From: CAYGUI01 sp964353115
GTDB lineage: Bacteria; Pseudomonadota; Gammaproteobacteria; JAGOUU01
Assembly: GCA_964353115.1 (NCBI GenBank)
Contig: CAYGUI010000008.1
Coordinates: forward strand, 1-36,352
Length of the DNA: 36,352 nt
Reading direction: 5' to 3'
A program made the position numbers and the translations under genes. A model generated the notes under the pieces. It was not told the DNA's origin. It did not search any database and worked only from the letters and a program-made list of their open reading frames with translations. Positions 8,411-17,197 of the stretch are shown one piece after another; position 1 is the first letter of the stretch, and each line of letters opens with the position of its first letter.

Positions 8411-9514
8411 GTGTTAAAAGAATTAACTTTAGTTAATTTTCGTAACTTTTCTAATTTTTCTCTTAAATTTTCAGACAATATAACTATTATTCTTGGTGAT
8501 AATGGGGCTGGTAAGACTAGTATCCTCGAGGCGCTAAATGTTTTGGCTTTAGGAAAATCATTTCGTGTATCAAACATTGATAAAGTAATTAAAAGCGATA
8601 GTGATTTTTTTAGATTAAATCTTAAAATTAGTAATCTAGAGTTAAATTTTGAACAAGAAATTAAGTTTTCTAAAAAAATATCAAGTAAAAAAAATATATA
8701 CTTTGATAATAATAAAGTAGCTAGTCTTTCAGATATATCTAAAATTATTCCGCTATTTTTAATGGAAGGAGATTATTTTAGGGTCTTTAATTTGGGGAGT
8801 TTGTATCGCCAAAAAATAGTTAATTGGACAATGTTCCACGTGGAACATCAATTTTATAATCTATGGAAAGATTATAATAGAGCTCTAAAACAAAAAAATA
8901 CCTTATTGAAACAAAGGGTTAGTTATAACAATTTAAAGCCGTGGGATGAAATCATGGCAGATACCGGTGAAAAAATTTATTATTTACAGCAAAAAATAAT
9001 AAAAGATATAACTCCTATCTTTTTTAATCTTGCTGAAAATTTAAATATAAATACCGAAGGCTTAGAGCTAACATTTTCTCCGGGTTGGGATATAAATGAT
9101 AAGTTAATAAATATATTTAAAAACAAATACTTAATTGACATGTCTTGTGGTTATACATCAATTGGTCCGCATAAATTTGATATAAACTTTCAAAAACATA
9201 ATGTTTTGGTTCGCGATCTATTGTCACGAGGCCAGCAGAAGTTGGTTTTATTAGCTTTAGGATTGGCTTGTGCAGAGTATTTGTATATAAAACAAGGTGT
9301 TAGGTGTATCTTCTTATTGGATGATATTGCATCTGAGCTTGACTTAACAGTTTTAAATACCGTAATTGATTATTTGTTGTCTAATAGGCATCAAATAATA
9401 ATGACAAGTTTGTTTTTAGATGGAATAAAAAACTCCGATAAAGGACTGTTAGTTAAGTTGAAAAACCATATAAAACAAGATGTTATAGTGGAAAATCTAA
9501 ATTGTTCCACGTGA
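8411..9514 (+). CDS. recF: RecF, DNA replication and repair ATPase
   Basis: SMC-like ATPase that helps RecOR load RecA at gaps, 367 residues. Walker A GDNGAGKTSILEAL is near residues 29-42, the ABC signature LSRGQQKLVLLAL near 275-287, and Walker B IFLLDDIASELD follows. The start is GTG at 8411. Two parS-like palindromes are embedded in the gene: one encodes MFHVEH near residues 141-146, the other covers the last codons and the stop. These residues probably reflect the DNA site, not RecF function. Confidence 0.95.
   Translation: MLKELTLVNFRNFSNFSLKFSDNITIILGDNGAGKTSILEALNVLALGKSFRVSNIDKVIKSDSDFFRLNLKISNLELNFEQEIKFSKKISSKKNIYFDNNKVASLSDISKIIPLFLMEGDYFRVFNLGSLYRQKIVNWTMFHVEHQFYNLWKDYNRALKQKNTLLKQRVSYNNLKPWDEIMADTGEKIYYLQQKIIKDITPIFFNLAENLNINTEGLELTFSPGWDINDKLINIFKNKYLIDMSCGYTSIGPHKFDINFQKHNVLVRDLLSRGQQKLVLLALGLACAEYLYIKQGVRCIFLLDDIASELDLTVLNTVIDYLLSNRHQIIMTSLFLDGIKNSDKGLLVKLKNHIKQDVIVENLNCST
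8832..8847. promoter_or_regulatory. parS centromere site inside recF
   Basis: TGTTCCACGTGGAACA is a perfect 16-base palindrome (18 bases counting the flanking A and T). It matches the ParB-binding parS consensus (TGTTTCACGTGAAACA) with symmetric substitutions like those in pseudomonad parS sites. It lies about 3 kb from oriC, as expected. parAB themselves are not in the window. Confidence 0.88.
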
Positions 9515-9518
9515 AACA
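9503..9518. promoter_or_regulatory. parS centromere site overlapping the recF stop codon
   Basis: TGTTCCACGTGAAACA differs from the parS consensus at one position. The recF TGA stop (9512-9514) lies within it, so the last recF residues (NCST) are encoded by the site. It is 671 bases from the first site. Confidence 0.88.
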
Positions 9519-9543
9519 TTCGGAAGAAATATAATTTATAAAA

Positions 9544-9552
9544 TGTTATAAT
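9544..9552 (+). promoter_or_regulatory. Candidate extended -10 promoter of gyrB
   Basis: TGTTATAAT combines a perfect TATAAT with an upstream TG, an extended -10 element, about 40 bases before the gyrB ATG. No clear -35 box is visible at the right distance, which is tolerated in extended -10 promoters. Confidence 0.5.
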
Positions 9553-9592
9553 ACTTCTTGTCTAATCAATCATTTTTTGCACAAAATAAACC

Positions 9593-12046
9593 ATGGTTAT
9601 GGAAGAAAAAAAATTAAATAATTCAACATCATCCGATGCATACGGATCATCAAGTATTAAAGTATTAAAAGGCTTAGATGCAGTGCGCAAGCGACCAGGA
9701 ATGTATATTGGAGATACTGACGATGGATCAGGTCTTCATCATATGGTTTATGAGGTTGTTGATAACGCCATCGATGAAGCCTTAGCTGGTTTTTGTGACA
9801 AAATTACCGTAACTATTCATGATGACGGATCGGTAAGTGTTATGGATAATGGTCGCGGTATACCAACTGGAATTCATGAAGAAGAAGGGCGTTCAGCTGC
9901 TGAAGTTATACTTACAGTCTTGCATGCTGGTGGTAAATTTGATAGCAGCTCCTATAAGGTTTCAGGTGGTTTGCACGGAGTTGGTGTATCTGTTGTTAAT
10001 GCTTTATCAGAATCATTAGAGCTTAAAATTTTCCAAAACGGTAAAGAATACCAGCAGTTTTATTCGCATGGTGATCCATTAGCTCCATTAAAAGTTATTG
10101 GAGATAGTGAAAAAAGGGGGACTTATATTAGGTTTACTCCGAGCAAAAAAACATTTGCTCTTACAGAGTTTCATTATGAAATATTGGCTAAAAGGTTACG
10201 TGAGTTATCATTTTTAAATTCCGGTGTTAGGATTAATTTGCGCGATGAGCGTTCTGGAAAAGACGGTGTTTTTGAATATAAAGGTGGTATTCGTGCTTTT
10301 GTTGAGCATTTAAGCAAAAATAAAGCAACTTTAAATAAGAATATATTCTCTTTTTCTGCTCAAGCTAATGATATCGTGGTGGAAGTTGCGATGCAGTGGA
10401 ATGATGCCTTTAATGAAAACATTTATTGCTTTACTAATAATATTCCACAAAAAGATGGCGGAACTCACTTAGCAGGTTTCAGAGGTGCTTTAACACGAAC
10501 CATGAATAACTACATGGAAAAAGAAGGTTTTTTTAGGAAAGCTAAAATTAGTACTTCTGGCGATGATGCGCGTGAAGGGTTAACGGCTGTTTTATCAGTT
10601 AAAGTCCCTGATCCTAAGTTCTCATCTCAGACTAAAGATAAACTGGTATCTTCTGAAGTGAAGGCTGCTGTAGAAACGCTAATGGCAGCGAAGTTCTCAG
10701 AATATTTAATGGAAAATCCTCAAGATGCCAAAGAGATAGTTTCTAAAATTATTGATGCAGCAAGGGCCCGTGAAGCTGCTCGCCGTGCTCGTGAAATGAC
10801 GCGTCGTAAAGGAGCGCTAGATTTAGCAGGCCTTCCTGGAAAACTGGCTGATTGCCAAGAGCGTGATCCAAAACTATCAGAAATATTTTTAGTTGAGGGT
10901 GATTCTGCTGGTGGCTCTGCTAAACAAGGTCGTAATAGACGAACACAAGCAATTTTACCGCTTAAGGGTAAAATACTTAATGTTGAAAAAGCACGTTTTG
11001 ATAAAATGCTGGCATCCGTCGAAGTGGCAACGCTAATTACTGCTCTTGGATGTGGAATTGGTAAAGATGAGTATAATCCTGACAAACTTCGTTATCATAA
11101 AATAATTATTATGACGGATGCTGATGTCGATGGTTCGCATATTAGAACTTTATTATTAACTTTCTTTTATCGTCAAATGCCAGAGTTAGTTGAGCGTGGT
11201 CATATTTACATAGCGCAGCCACCTTTATTTAAAGTTAAGAAAGGTAAGCAAGAACGTTATGTTAAAGACGAGCTGCGATTAGATGAATATCTAATGGAGC
11301 TTGCACTACAAAATATAGAATTTTATATTGTTAGAGATAAGCCACCATTAAGTGTCGAAGACTTTTCAAAATTGATAAAAGATTATCGTCGAGGGCGCAA
11401 GGTTTTATCACGTATGGGTAATAAATATAATATCGATTTATTAGAGTTTATTATGTCGGTACCAAGATTAGCTATTGAAGATTTAAACAAAAAAGATAAA
11501 GTTGATGCTTGGGCTAAAAATGTACAGCAGATAATAGCCGACAGTCCAATTGCAGATGCTAAGTGTGAATATAGTTTGTTAGCACAGCAAAAAGAGGGAG
11601 AGTCATATTTTGCTGTAAATATTAATTTTGTTCTTAATGGAGCAAAAAATAGTTATATGTTGAACTATGAATTTTTTAACTCTTCTGATTATTTAGTTTT
11701 ATCTGAAGTTGGCTTTAAACTAAAAAATATGTTAACTGAATCATCTTATATTAAGAAGGGAGATAATGAAGTAAAAGTTTCTAATTTAGCTAAGAGCCTT
11801 GATTTGTTATTGGAAGATGCTAAAAAAGGACAAACCATTCAGCGCTATAAAGGTTTAGGTGAAATGAATGCTGATCAATTGTGGGAAACTACTATGAATG
11901 CAGAAACTCGTAGTTTGGTTAAAGTTACAATTGATGACGCTGTAGCTGCCGATAGTTTATTTACTACCTTAATGGGTGATCAAGTTGAGCCACGACGTGA
12001 TTTTATTCAAGAAAATGCATTAAGCGTTAGTAATTTGGATGTCTAA
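9593..12046 (+). CDS. gyrB: GyrB, DNA gyrase subunit B
   Basis: ATPase subunit of DNA gyrase, 817 residues (E. coli 804). The GHKL ATP-binding motifs are present: EVVDNAIDEALAG, DNGRGIPTG and the lid GLHGVGVSVVNALS. The Toprim motif EGDSAGGSAKQGRNR is followed by PLKGKILNVEKARFDK and DADVDGSHIRTLLLTFFYR. The C-terminus contains QRYKGLGEMNADQLWETTM and the insertion domain typical of the long proteobacterial form. Start is ATG 9593; ATG 9599 is an equally possible alternative. Its stop is two bases from the convergent end of dgkA, leaving no room for a separate terminator. Confidence 0.97.
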   Translation: MVMEEKKLNNSTSSDAYGSSSIKVLKGLDAVRKRPGMYIGDTDDGSGLHHMVYEVVDNAIDEALAGFCDKITVTIHDDGSVSVMDNGRGIPTGIHEEEGRSAAEVILTVLHAGGKFDSSSYKVSGGLHGVGVSVVNALSESLELKIFQNGKEYQQFYSHGDPLAPLKVIGDSEKRGTYIRFTPSKKTFALTEFHYEILAKRLRELSFLNSGVRINLRDERSGKDGVFEYKGGIRAFVEHLSKNKATLNKNIFSFSAQANDIVVEVAMQWNDAFNENIYCFTNNIPQKDGGTHLAGFRGALTRTMNNYMEKEGFFRKAKISTSGDDAREGLTAVLSVKVPDPKFSSQTKDKLVSSEVKAAVETLMAAKFSEYLMENPQDAKEIVSKIIDAARAREAARRAREMTRRKGALDLAGLPGKLADCQERDPKLSEIFLVEGDSAGGSAKQGRNRRTQAILPLKGKILNVEKARFDKMLASVEVATLITALGCGIGKDEYNPDKLRYHKIIIMTDADVDGSHIRTLLLTFFYRQMPELVERGHIYIAQPPLFKVKKGKQERYVKDELRLDEYLMELALQNIEFYIVRDKPPLSVEDFSKLIKDYRRGRKVLSRMGNKYNIDLLEFIMSVPRLAIEDLNKKDKVDAWAKNVQQIIADSPIADAKCEYSLLAQQKEGESYFAVNINFVLNGAKNSYMLNYEFFNSSDYLVLSEVGFKLKNMLTESSYIKKGDNEVKVSNLAKSLDLLLEDAKKGQTIQRYKGLGEMNADQLWETTMNAETRSLVKVTIDDAVAADSLFTTLMGDQVEPRRDFIQENALSVSNLDV

Positions 12047-12048
12047 TT

Positions 12049-12393
12049 TTATATAATATTTATTATAAAAATTATTGAAAATAAAATTATTGCCAAAAAA
12101 ACTGCCCCTGAGCCTAAATCTTTTACTTTTTTGCTTAAGGGGTGGTGCTCAGAGCTAACTCTATCAGTTAAAGCTTCTAACGCAGAGTTAAGCATTTCTG
12201 TAATAAAAATTAAAAAATACGATATTAATAAAATACAAAAATCAGTTCTTGTTTTACTAATAAAATAAATAATCGGCAGTAAAATTATAAAGATAATAAG
12301 TTCAAGGCGAAAAGATAATTCTTCTTTTATTGCTACTTTTAATCCCTCTAGTGAATAAAAAAGAGATTTTTTGATTTTGCTGATTAATTCCAT
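12049..12393 (-). CDS. dgkA: DgkA, diacylglycerol kinase
   Basis: Small integral membrane kinase that recycles diacylglycerol to phosphatidic acid, 114 residues with three membrane helices (about 32-48, 52-68 and 94-113). The family signature EMLNSALEALTDRVSSE with following KVKDLGSGAV carries the conserved active-site residues (Glu, Asn, Asp). It is an isolated minus-strand gene, convergent with gyrB and divergent from the gene at 12457. Confidence 0.95.
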   Translation of the reverse strand: MELISKIKKSLFYSLEGLKVAIKEELSFRLELIIFIILLPIIYFISKTRTDFCILLISYFLIFITEMLNSALEALTDRVSSEHHPLSKKVKDLGSGAVFLAIILFSIIFIINII

Positions 12394-12456
12394 TTTATCT
12401 TGTCCTTAAAATTTTAATTGTAGCTATGCTAGAATGCCATTACAAGGAGTAGTAGT
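12394..12456. promoter_or_regulatory. Divergent intergenic region with ribosome-binding site and weak promoter elements
   Basis: The 63-base space between dgkA (minus) and the accessory pair (plus) must carry both promoters. On the plus strand TATGCT or TAGAAT (12425-12435) could serve as a -10 box, but no convincing -35 is seen. A perfect AAGGAG (12444-12449) lies seven bases before the ATG at 12457. Confidence 0.45.
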
Positions 12457-13329
12457 ATGCATCAAAAAAAATTTCTTTTATTATTAGCAATATTCTCAGT
12501 TAAATCTTTTGCAAAAAACTTCCCACCAAAGGTCATAACTGACGCAGAAACTCGTGCAGCAGTCTCAGAAATTGAAAAAATATCAATACCAGATGAAGGC
12601 TTTAAAATATTTTTCTATGATAAAAAGTTTGCTGAGCTGTCAAATGACGATACTTCATTTCCAGATTTAGACTTAAAAAAAGCTGTTGAATTATCAGAAG
12701 GACTGCATGGTGTAGCAGTTACAGTAAAAGAATATAAACCAGCAACAAATTATACTTTTGAAGAATACGATTGTCATTTACATTTGATAGTTGATCACAA
12801 AGATGATTATTGGTTGTCAGATGATAAGGTTGGTTTGAATTATAAAACACAACAACTTGCTCGAGATTTACGCGATATTACAACTAATTATCCGTATGTT
12901 AATACTAATAAGTATTACTATATGCGTAGTTTTATAGGAAATATTAATAAAGATAATAATTTCCTACCTACTTTACATGGAAGCTTAAATATAGACAGTT
13001 ATATAAAAAATGCTTATAAAAATATGGATTATTTAAAATATGATATTCCATGTCATACATTATCTGAAACTATAAATACAATATCAGTATGGCAAGAAAA
13101 AAAATCTGGACCTGATTTTCAATGGGAGCGTAAATTTCATTATCGGAAAGATTTTTATATTTTTACTATCCCACAAAATTTATTAAAACAAGCTTGTCCA
13201 TATATAAAAAAAGCATCGTATCACTTTAGCTGGAATTCAGATTTGAATATTTTTATTTATCAGCCAGATTATGAGCCCACTGATTTCATTGCTCGTTTGG
13301 ATATGTATTTTTGTAATTTTAATAATTAA
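12457..13329 (+). CDS. Secreted protein of unknown function
   Basis: The family is not recognised. The 290-residue protein starts with a typical Sec signal peptide: basic MHQKK, a hydrophobic run LLLLAIF, and a likely cleavage after SFA (residue 19). The mature part is soluble, with no further membrane segment, and has four cysteines (106, 199, 247, 286) that could form two disulfides in the periplasm. It is rich in Tyr, Asp, Asn and Lys with scattered Trp. The preceding AAGGAG site is strong. The lipase-like gene begins 11 bases downstream with an equally strong site, so the two are likely one operon. A role as a periplasmic partner or immunity protein for that lipase is conceivable but unproven. 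Confidence 0.8.
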   Translation: MHQKKFLLLLAIFSVKSFAKNFPPKVITDAETRAAVSEIEKISIPDEGFKIFFYDKKFAELSNDDTSFPDLDLKKAVELSEGLHGVAVTVKEYKPATNYTFEEYDCHLHLIVDHKDDYWLSDDKVGLNYKTQQLARDLRDITTNYPYVNTNKYYYMRSFIGNINKDNNFLPTLHGSLNIDSYIKNAYKNMDYLKYDIPCHTLSETINTISVWQEKKSGPDFQWERKFHYRKDFYIFTIPQNLLKQACPYIKKASYHFSWNSDLNIFIYQPDYEPTDFIARLDMYFCNFNN

Positions 13330-13340
13330 AAGGAGTTTTT

Positions 13341-14867
13341 ATGTTGTATGAAGTTAAATTAGAAGATTATATTCGCTTTTGTCATGATGTTTATTTTCCT
13401 GAAGTCGACAAATTATATCCAGAAATAAGATTGATAGATCAAAAAAATATCCCAATTGATGGATTTTATAAAGACAGTTTTTTACAAAAAGAGCATGGTT
13501 GGACAAGAAAAAAAGAATCTTTACCAGATGAAACTGGATTTTACGCGGCATTTTATGTTCGAGAAAATATACGAGATGAGCAAACTGGAGTAATAGCATT
13601 TCGTGGGAGCGATGATATTTATGATTTTTTTCATCATGATTTAAAAATTGCTCACAATGAATGGCCGCAGGTTTTTGAGAAAGCTAAAAGTTTTTATTTG
13701 GAGATAATGGAAGAAAACAAAATAAAAAATTTATCATTTACTGGCCACTCATTAGGTGGAGCTCTTGCCCAACTAATGGCTATTTATGCTAATAAGAACG
13801 AATATGCTCACAATAATCGACCAGCAATTTGTTTTAATGCCCCGCAAATGGGATATTTGGAATATTACAACAAAATAAAATCTGAGCGAGTTAGAACAGC
13901 TATTGATTTTGGTATTAATGATTTAAAAAATAAATTAAAAGGTAAAAAAGAGCAAAATAAGGATTGTCATCAATTAATAGATGATTATTTAAAAAAGCAT
14001 AATAATTCAGAGATTTTTTTACAAGCTGCTGTAATGTCTGTTAGTTGTGATGCAAAATATGGTGATCTTTATAGTTTAGATAAAGTAAAAAATTTACTGT
14101 CATCTTTAACTGTACAGATCAAAGAAGTTTACCAAAGAATGGCGCATATAAAAGATTTAGCTGCATGTATAAAGCATGATCAACCTGCTTTTAATAGCAT
14201 ATATCATTTGGTTACAAAAAATCCTTCTAAAAGAGAATTTAATATTGAATCTTTTACTGAGTATTATGAAAAATTAGTTAATACGGATAAATATAAGTAT
14301 ATTTTCAATTTTAATTCTTTTTTTGATTTAGTTCATTGCTGTGGCATGCCAATTGGAAATCAAGTATCTATTGATATCGATGATGCAAAATATGCTAAAG
14401 AGTGGGGTGCAACAGATGAAGATCGTCAGTTACGTATGCAAGCAGAGCTTAGAGCATTTTTAACTTTGCAACCGGAATATTTTTCAGGAGCAAAAGAAAT
14501 TATTTCACTTAATAATTGTCGTATTGATATACAAAAAGAAGTTTTAGGAAAGGTATCTGCAGATAAAGTAACTTATCCTAAAATAATTAGTGAAGCTATA
14601 AAATATAAGCTTGATGGTCGTTGGGATAAAGAGGCCGCTTATTACACTACAACGCAGCATAGTATGTTTAATCTTGGTAAAGCTATGTTGTCAGATCAGA
14701 GCTTATATTCAATAAATTTCGGTAATTTTTACTCGGCAAAAACTGCAATTAAAAACTATTCTAGTAATAATCCAAAAGAAAAATTTGATGATAGTTTTCA
14801 TTTGAAAATTAGCCAGTTAATAGTTGATGCAAAATTAGATTATTTTTCTTGTCGGAGAATTGGTTAA
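13341..14867 (+). CDS. Class 3 lipase-fold (alpha/beta hydrolase) protein with large insertion
   Basis: 508 residues with the nucleophile elbow GHSLGG (Ser137) preceded by LSFT and followed by ALAQLMA, as in class 3 lipases. The strand TGVIAFRGSDD (about 82-92) is the usual oxyanion-side motif and ICFNAPQMGY (163-172) the strand after the nucleophile. Candidate remaining triad residues are Asp329 (NSFFDLVHCCG) and His440 (TTQHSMFN). About 150 mostly helical, charged residues (175-325) separate the elbow strand from the Asp motif, much more than in ordinary members. No signal peptide or membrane helix is seen, so export, if any, would use a dedicated secretion system. Substrate unknown; phospholipase or triacylglycerol lipase activity is possible. 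An AAAGGAG site precedes the ATG. Confidence 0.85.
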   Translation: MLYEVKLEDYIRFCHDVYFPEVDKLYPEIRLIDQKNIPIDGFYKDSFLQKEHGWTRKKESLPDETGFYAAFYVRENIRDEQTGVIAFRGSDDIYDFFHHDLKIAHNEWPQVFEKAKSFYLEIMEENKIKNLSFTGHSLGGALAQLMAIYANKNEYAHNNRPAICFNAPQMGYLEYYNKIKSERVRTAIDFGINDLKNKLKGKKEQNKDCHQLIDDYLKKHNNSEIFLQAAVMSVSCDAKYGDLYSLDKVKNLLSSLTVQIKEVYQRMAHIKDLAACIKHDQPAFNSIYHLVTKNPSKREFNIESFTEYYEKLVNTDKYKYIFNFNSFFDLVHCCGMPIGNQVSIDIDDAKYAKEWGATDEDRQLRMQAELRAFLTLQPEYFSGAKEIISLNNCRIDIQKEVLGKVSADKVTYPKIISEAIKYKLDGRWDKEAAYYTTTQHSMFNLGKAMLSDQSLYSINFGNFYSAKTAIKNYSSNNPKEKFDDSFHLKISQLIVDAKLDYFSCRRIG

Positions 14868-14892
14868 AAGAGCTGTTATTGCAATCTTCCAA

Positions 14893-15639
14893 TTAATTAG
14901 AACTTAAAAAGGCATCAATAAAATCTTGAGCTTCCGCACTAACCCGAACCCCAGACAGTATTTTTGCATTTTCTAATTGATTATTATTTCCCAAAATTAA
15001 TTTTTTGGCTTTTTCTATAGCCCCTGGCGCAGTATTTAAAATATTATTAATTATAGTAGCTGAAATTTGCTCAAAATTATTTTGATCAGATATTTCAGAA
15101 ACTAAATTTATAGTTAACGCTTTATTTGCATCAAAAACTTCAGCAGTTAAAAATAAACGCCGCATATTTCTCTCGCCAATAGCAGATTTAATATACGGAC
15201 TAATCATTGCGGGTATAAGTCCAAGCTTTGTTTCAGAAAAACAAAATTTACTATTTTGATCTGCAATTACGATATCGCAACACGCTAAAATTCCAAGTCC
15301 ACCGCCATAAGTTGCTCCTTGTGCAATTGCAATAGTTGGAATTGGCAAAGTATTAAGTTTTTCAAGCATAAGACCTAATTGCATAGCATCAGCAATATTT
15401 TCTTCATAAGAAAAATCTTTCATCCGCGCCATCCATTTTAAATCAGCGCCAGCACAAAAGTTTTTGCTTGAAGACTTTATTATTACTATGCGTAAATCCT
15501 GATCTTGTGAAATTTGATCTAAAATTGCTATAAAATCCTGAATAAATAGTTCATCAAAAGCATTATGTTTTTTAGGGTTATTTAGGATTATTTCGGCGAT
15601 ATTATTTTTTTTGTTAAGGATTATGCTCATATTATTCAC
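14893..15639 (-). CDS. liuC: Enoyl-CoA hydratase family, probably methylglutaconyl-CoA hydratase
   Basis: Crotonase-fold enzyme of 248 residues. The oxyanion-hole segments are CAGADLKWM (about 61-69) and GATYGGGLGILACCDI (about 107-122), and the catalytic Glu lies in FCFSETKLGLIPA. ADLKWMARM and the SPYIKSAIGERNMRR stretch resemble methylglutaconyl-CoA hydratases of leucine breakdown more than generic hydratases, and the neighbours mccB and ivd support that. The GTG at 15639 overlaps the upstream stop; ATG at 15630 is an alternative start. Last gene of the long minus-strand series. Confidence 0.85.
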   Translation of the reverse strand: MNNMSIILNKKNNIAEIILNNPKKHNAFDELFIQDFIAILDQISQDQDLRIVIIKSSSKNFCAGADLKWMARMKDFSYEENIADAMQLGLMLEKLNTLPIPTIAIAQGATYGGGLGILACCDIVIADQNSKFCFSETKLGLIPAMISPYIKSAIGERNMRRLFLTAEVFDANKALTINLVSEISDQNNFEQISATIINNILNTAPGAIEKAKKLILGNNNQLENAKILSGVRVSAEAQDFIDAFLSSN

Positions 15640-17186
15640 ATTCTAAAGACACCAAAATTACTATCAGCAAATTCATTTTGATAAACTATCTCAAGTGCGT
15701 GTGATAATACTTTGCGAGTATCAGCAGGATCAATAATTCCATCATCCCATAATCTTGCGCTGGCATAATAGCAGTCTGATTCAGTGTTATATTTTTCTAT
15801 TACATTGCTTAAATCTTGTTGATTATTATTTTTATTTATTTGAGAAAAAACACTAGCAGCTTGTTTTCCTCCCATAACAGAAATTTTACTATTCGGCCAA
15901 GCCCATAAAAAACGCGGATCATACGCTCGTCCACACATGCCATAGTTACCAGCGCCAAAACTTCCACCGGTAATAATAGTTAATTTTGGAACATTCGCAC
16001 AAGCGACAGCATTGACCATTTTAGCGCCATGCTTAGCAATACCCTCGTGCTCAACTTTTTTTCCAACCATAAAGCCCGAAATATTTTGTAAAAATAATAA
16101 AGGAATTTTTTGCTGGCAGCAAAGTTGAATGAAATGCGTAGCTTTTAATGCGGAATCGGAAAATAATATGCCGTTATTCGCGATAATACCAACTTTATAA
16201 TTATTGATTTTAGCGAAGCCAGTAATAATAGTTTTACCAAAATTTTCTTTAAATTCTAAAAAATCAGAATCATCAACAATGCGTTTAATAATTTCTTTAG
16301 GATTAAAATTAGTGCTTAGATTTTCTGGAATAATGCTGTATAGCTCAGAAATATCGTGTTTTGGTTGCTTAATATCTTTATGAGTTTCTTTAGGTGTTTG
16401 TAATAACGAAGAATATGAAATTATTTTACGAGTAATATCTATTGCATGATAATCATTGTCGGCATAATAATCAGCAACGCCAGAAATTTTACAGTGCGTC
16501 TCGGCTCCTCCTAACGTTTCACTATCAACGATTTCACCTGTTGCAGCTTGTACTAATGGAGGACCTGCAAGAAAAATAGTCGCTTGATTTTTTACCATTA
16601 CACAATGATCGGCCATTGCTGGAACATATGCGCCGCCAGCAGTGCAAGAGCCCATAACAACCGCAATTTGTGGAATGTTTTGTGCTGACATGCGCGCTTG
16701 ATTAAAAAATATGCGGCCAAAATGATCTTTATCAGGAAAAACTTCAGCTTGAAAACTTAAGTTTGCACCGGCAGAATCGACTAAATAAATACATGGTAAT
16801 TTATTTTCTAGTGCTATTTGTTGCGCGCGTAAATGTTTTTTTACAGTAAGAGGGTAGTAGGCGCCACCTTTAACTGTTGCATCATTACAAATAATCATGC
16901 AGTTTATGCCATGAACTTTACCAATTCCCGTAATAATTCCAGCACAAGGCGTATAGTCAGCATAAACACCGTCTGCTGCGAGTGGTGATAGCTCTAAAAA
17001 ATCACTATTTTTATCGCATAATTTAGTTATTCTGTCACGCGGCAATAATTTATTTTGTGCAATAAATTTGGTGATAGCTTTTTCACTGCCACCTAATTTT
17101 ATTTTTCTTAATTTCTGTGCTAAATTTTCTGCTAATTTTTTATTAGCTGTAAAATTTTTAGCAAAATTGCTACTAATAACTGACAT
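15636..17186 (-). CDS. liuB: Methylcrotonyl-CoA carboxylase beta (carboxyltransferase) subunit
   Basis: Carboxyltransferase half of 3-methylcrotonyl-CoA carboxylase, which acts third in leucine degradation. It has 516 residues, with family-specific blocks NDATVKGGAYYPLTVKKHLR, PCIYLVDSAGANL, MGSCTAGGAYVPAMADH and FLAGPPLVQAATGE in the N-domain, then the C-domain with HEGIAKHGAKM and GSFGAGNYGMCGRAYDPRF. These fit methylcrotonyl- better than propionyl-CoA carboxylases. The enzyme needs a biotin-carrying alpha subunit, which is not encoded in this window. Lies 11 bases after ivd. Confidence 0.92.
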   Translation of the reverse strand: MSVISSNFAKNFTANKKLAENLAQKLRKIKLGGSEKAITKFIAQNKLLPRDRITKLCDKNSDFLELSPLAADGVYADYTPCAGIITGIGKVHGINCMIICNDATVKGGAYYPLTVKKHLRAQQIALENKLPCIYLVDSAGANLSFQAEVFPDKDHFGRIFFNQARMSAQNIPQIAVVMGSCTAGGAYVPAMADHCVMVKNQATIFLAGPPLVQAATGEIVDSETLGGAETHCKISGVADYYADNDYHAIDITRKIISYSSLLQTPKETHKDIKQPKHDISELYSIIPENLSTNFNPKEIIKRIVDDSDFLEFKENFGKTIITGFAKINNYKVGIIANNGILFSDSALKATHFIQLCCQQKIPLLFLQNISGFMVGKKVEHEGIAKHGAKMVNAVACANVPKLTIITGGSFGAGNYGMCGRAYDPRFLWAWPNSKISVMGGKQAASVFSQINKNNNQQDLSNVIEKYNTESDCYYASARLWDDGIIDPADTRKVLSHALEIVYQNEFADSNFGVFRM

Positions 17187-17197
17187 TTTATTATTTT

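Noticed and set aside
14868..14892. Terminator between the convergent lipase-fold and hydratase genes
   Set aside because: Only 25 bases long, with no stem followed by a T-run on either strand.
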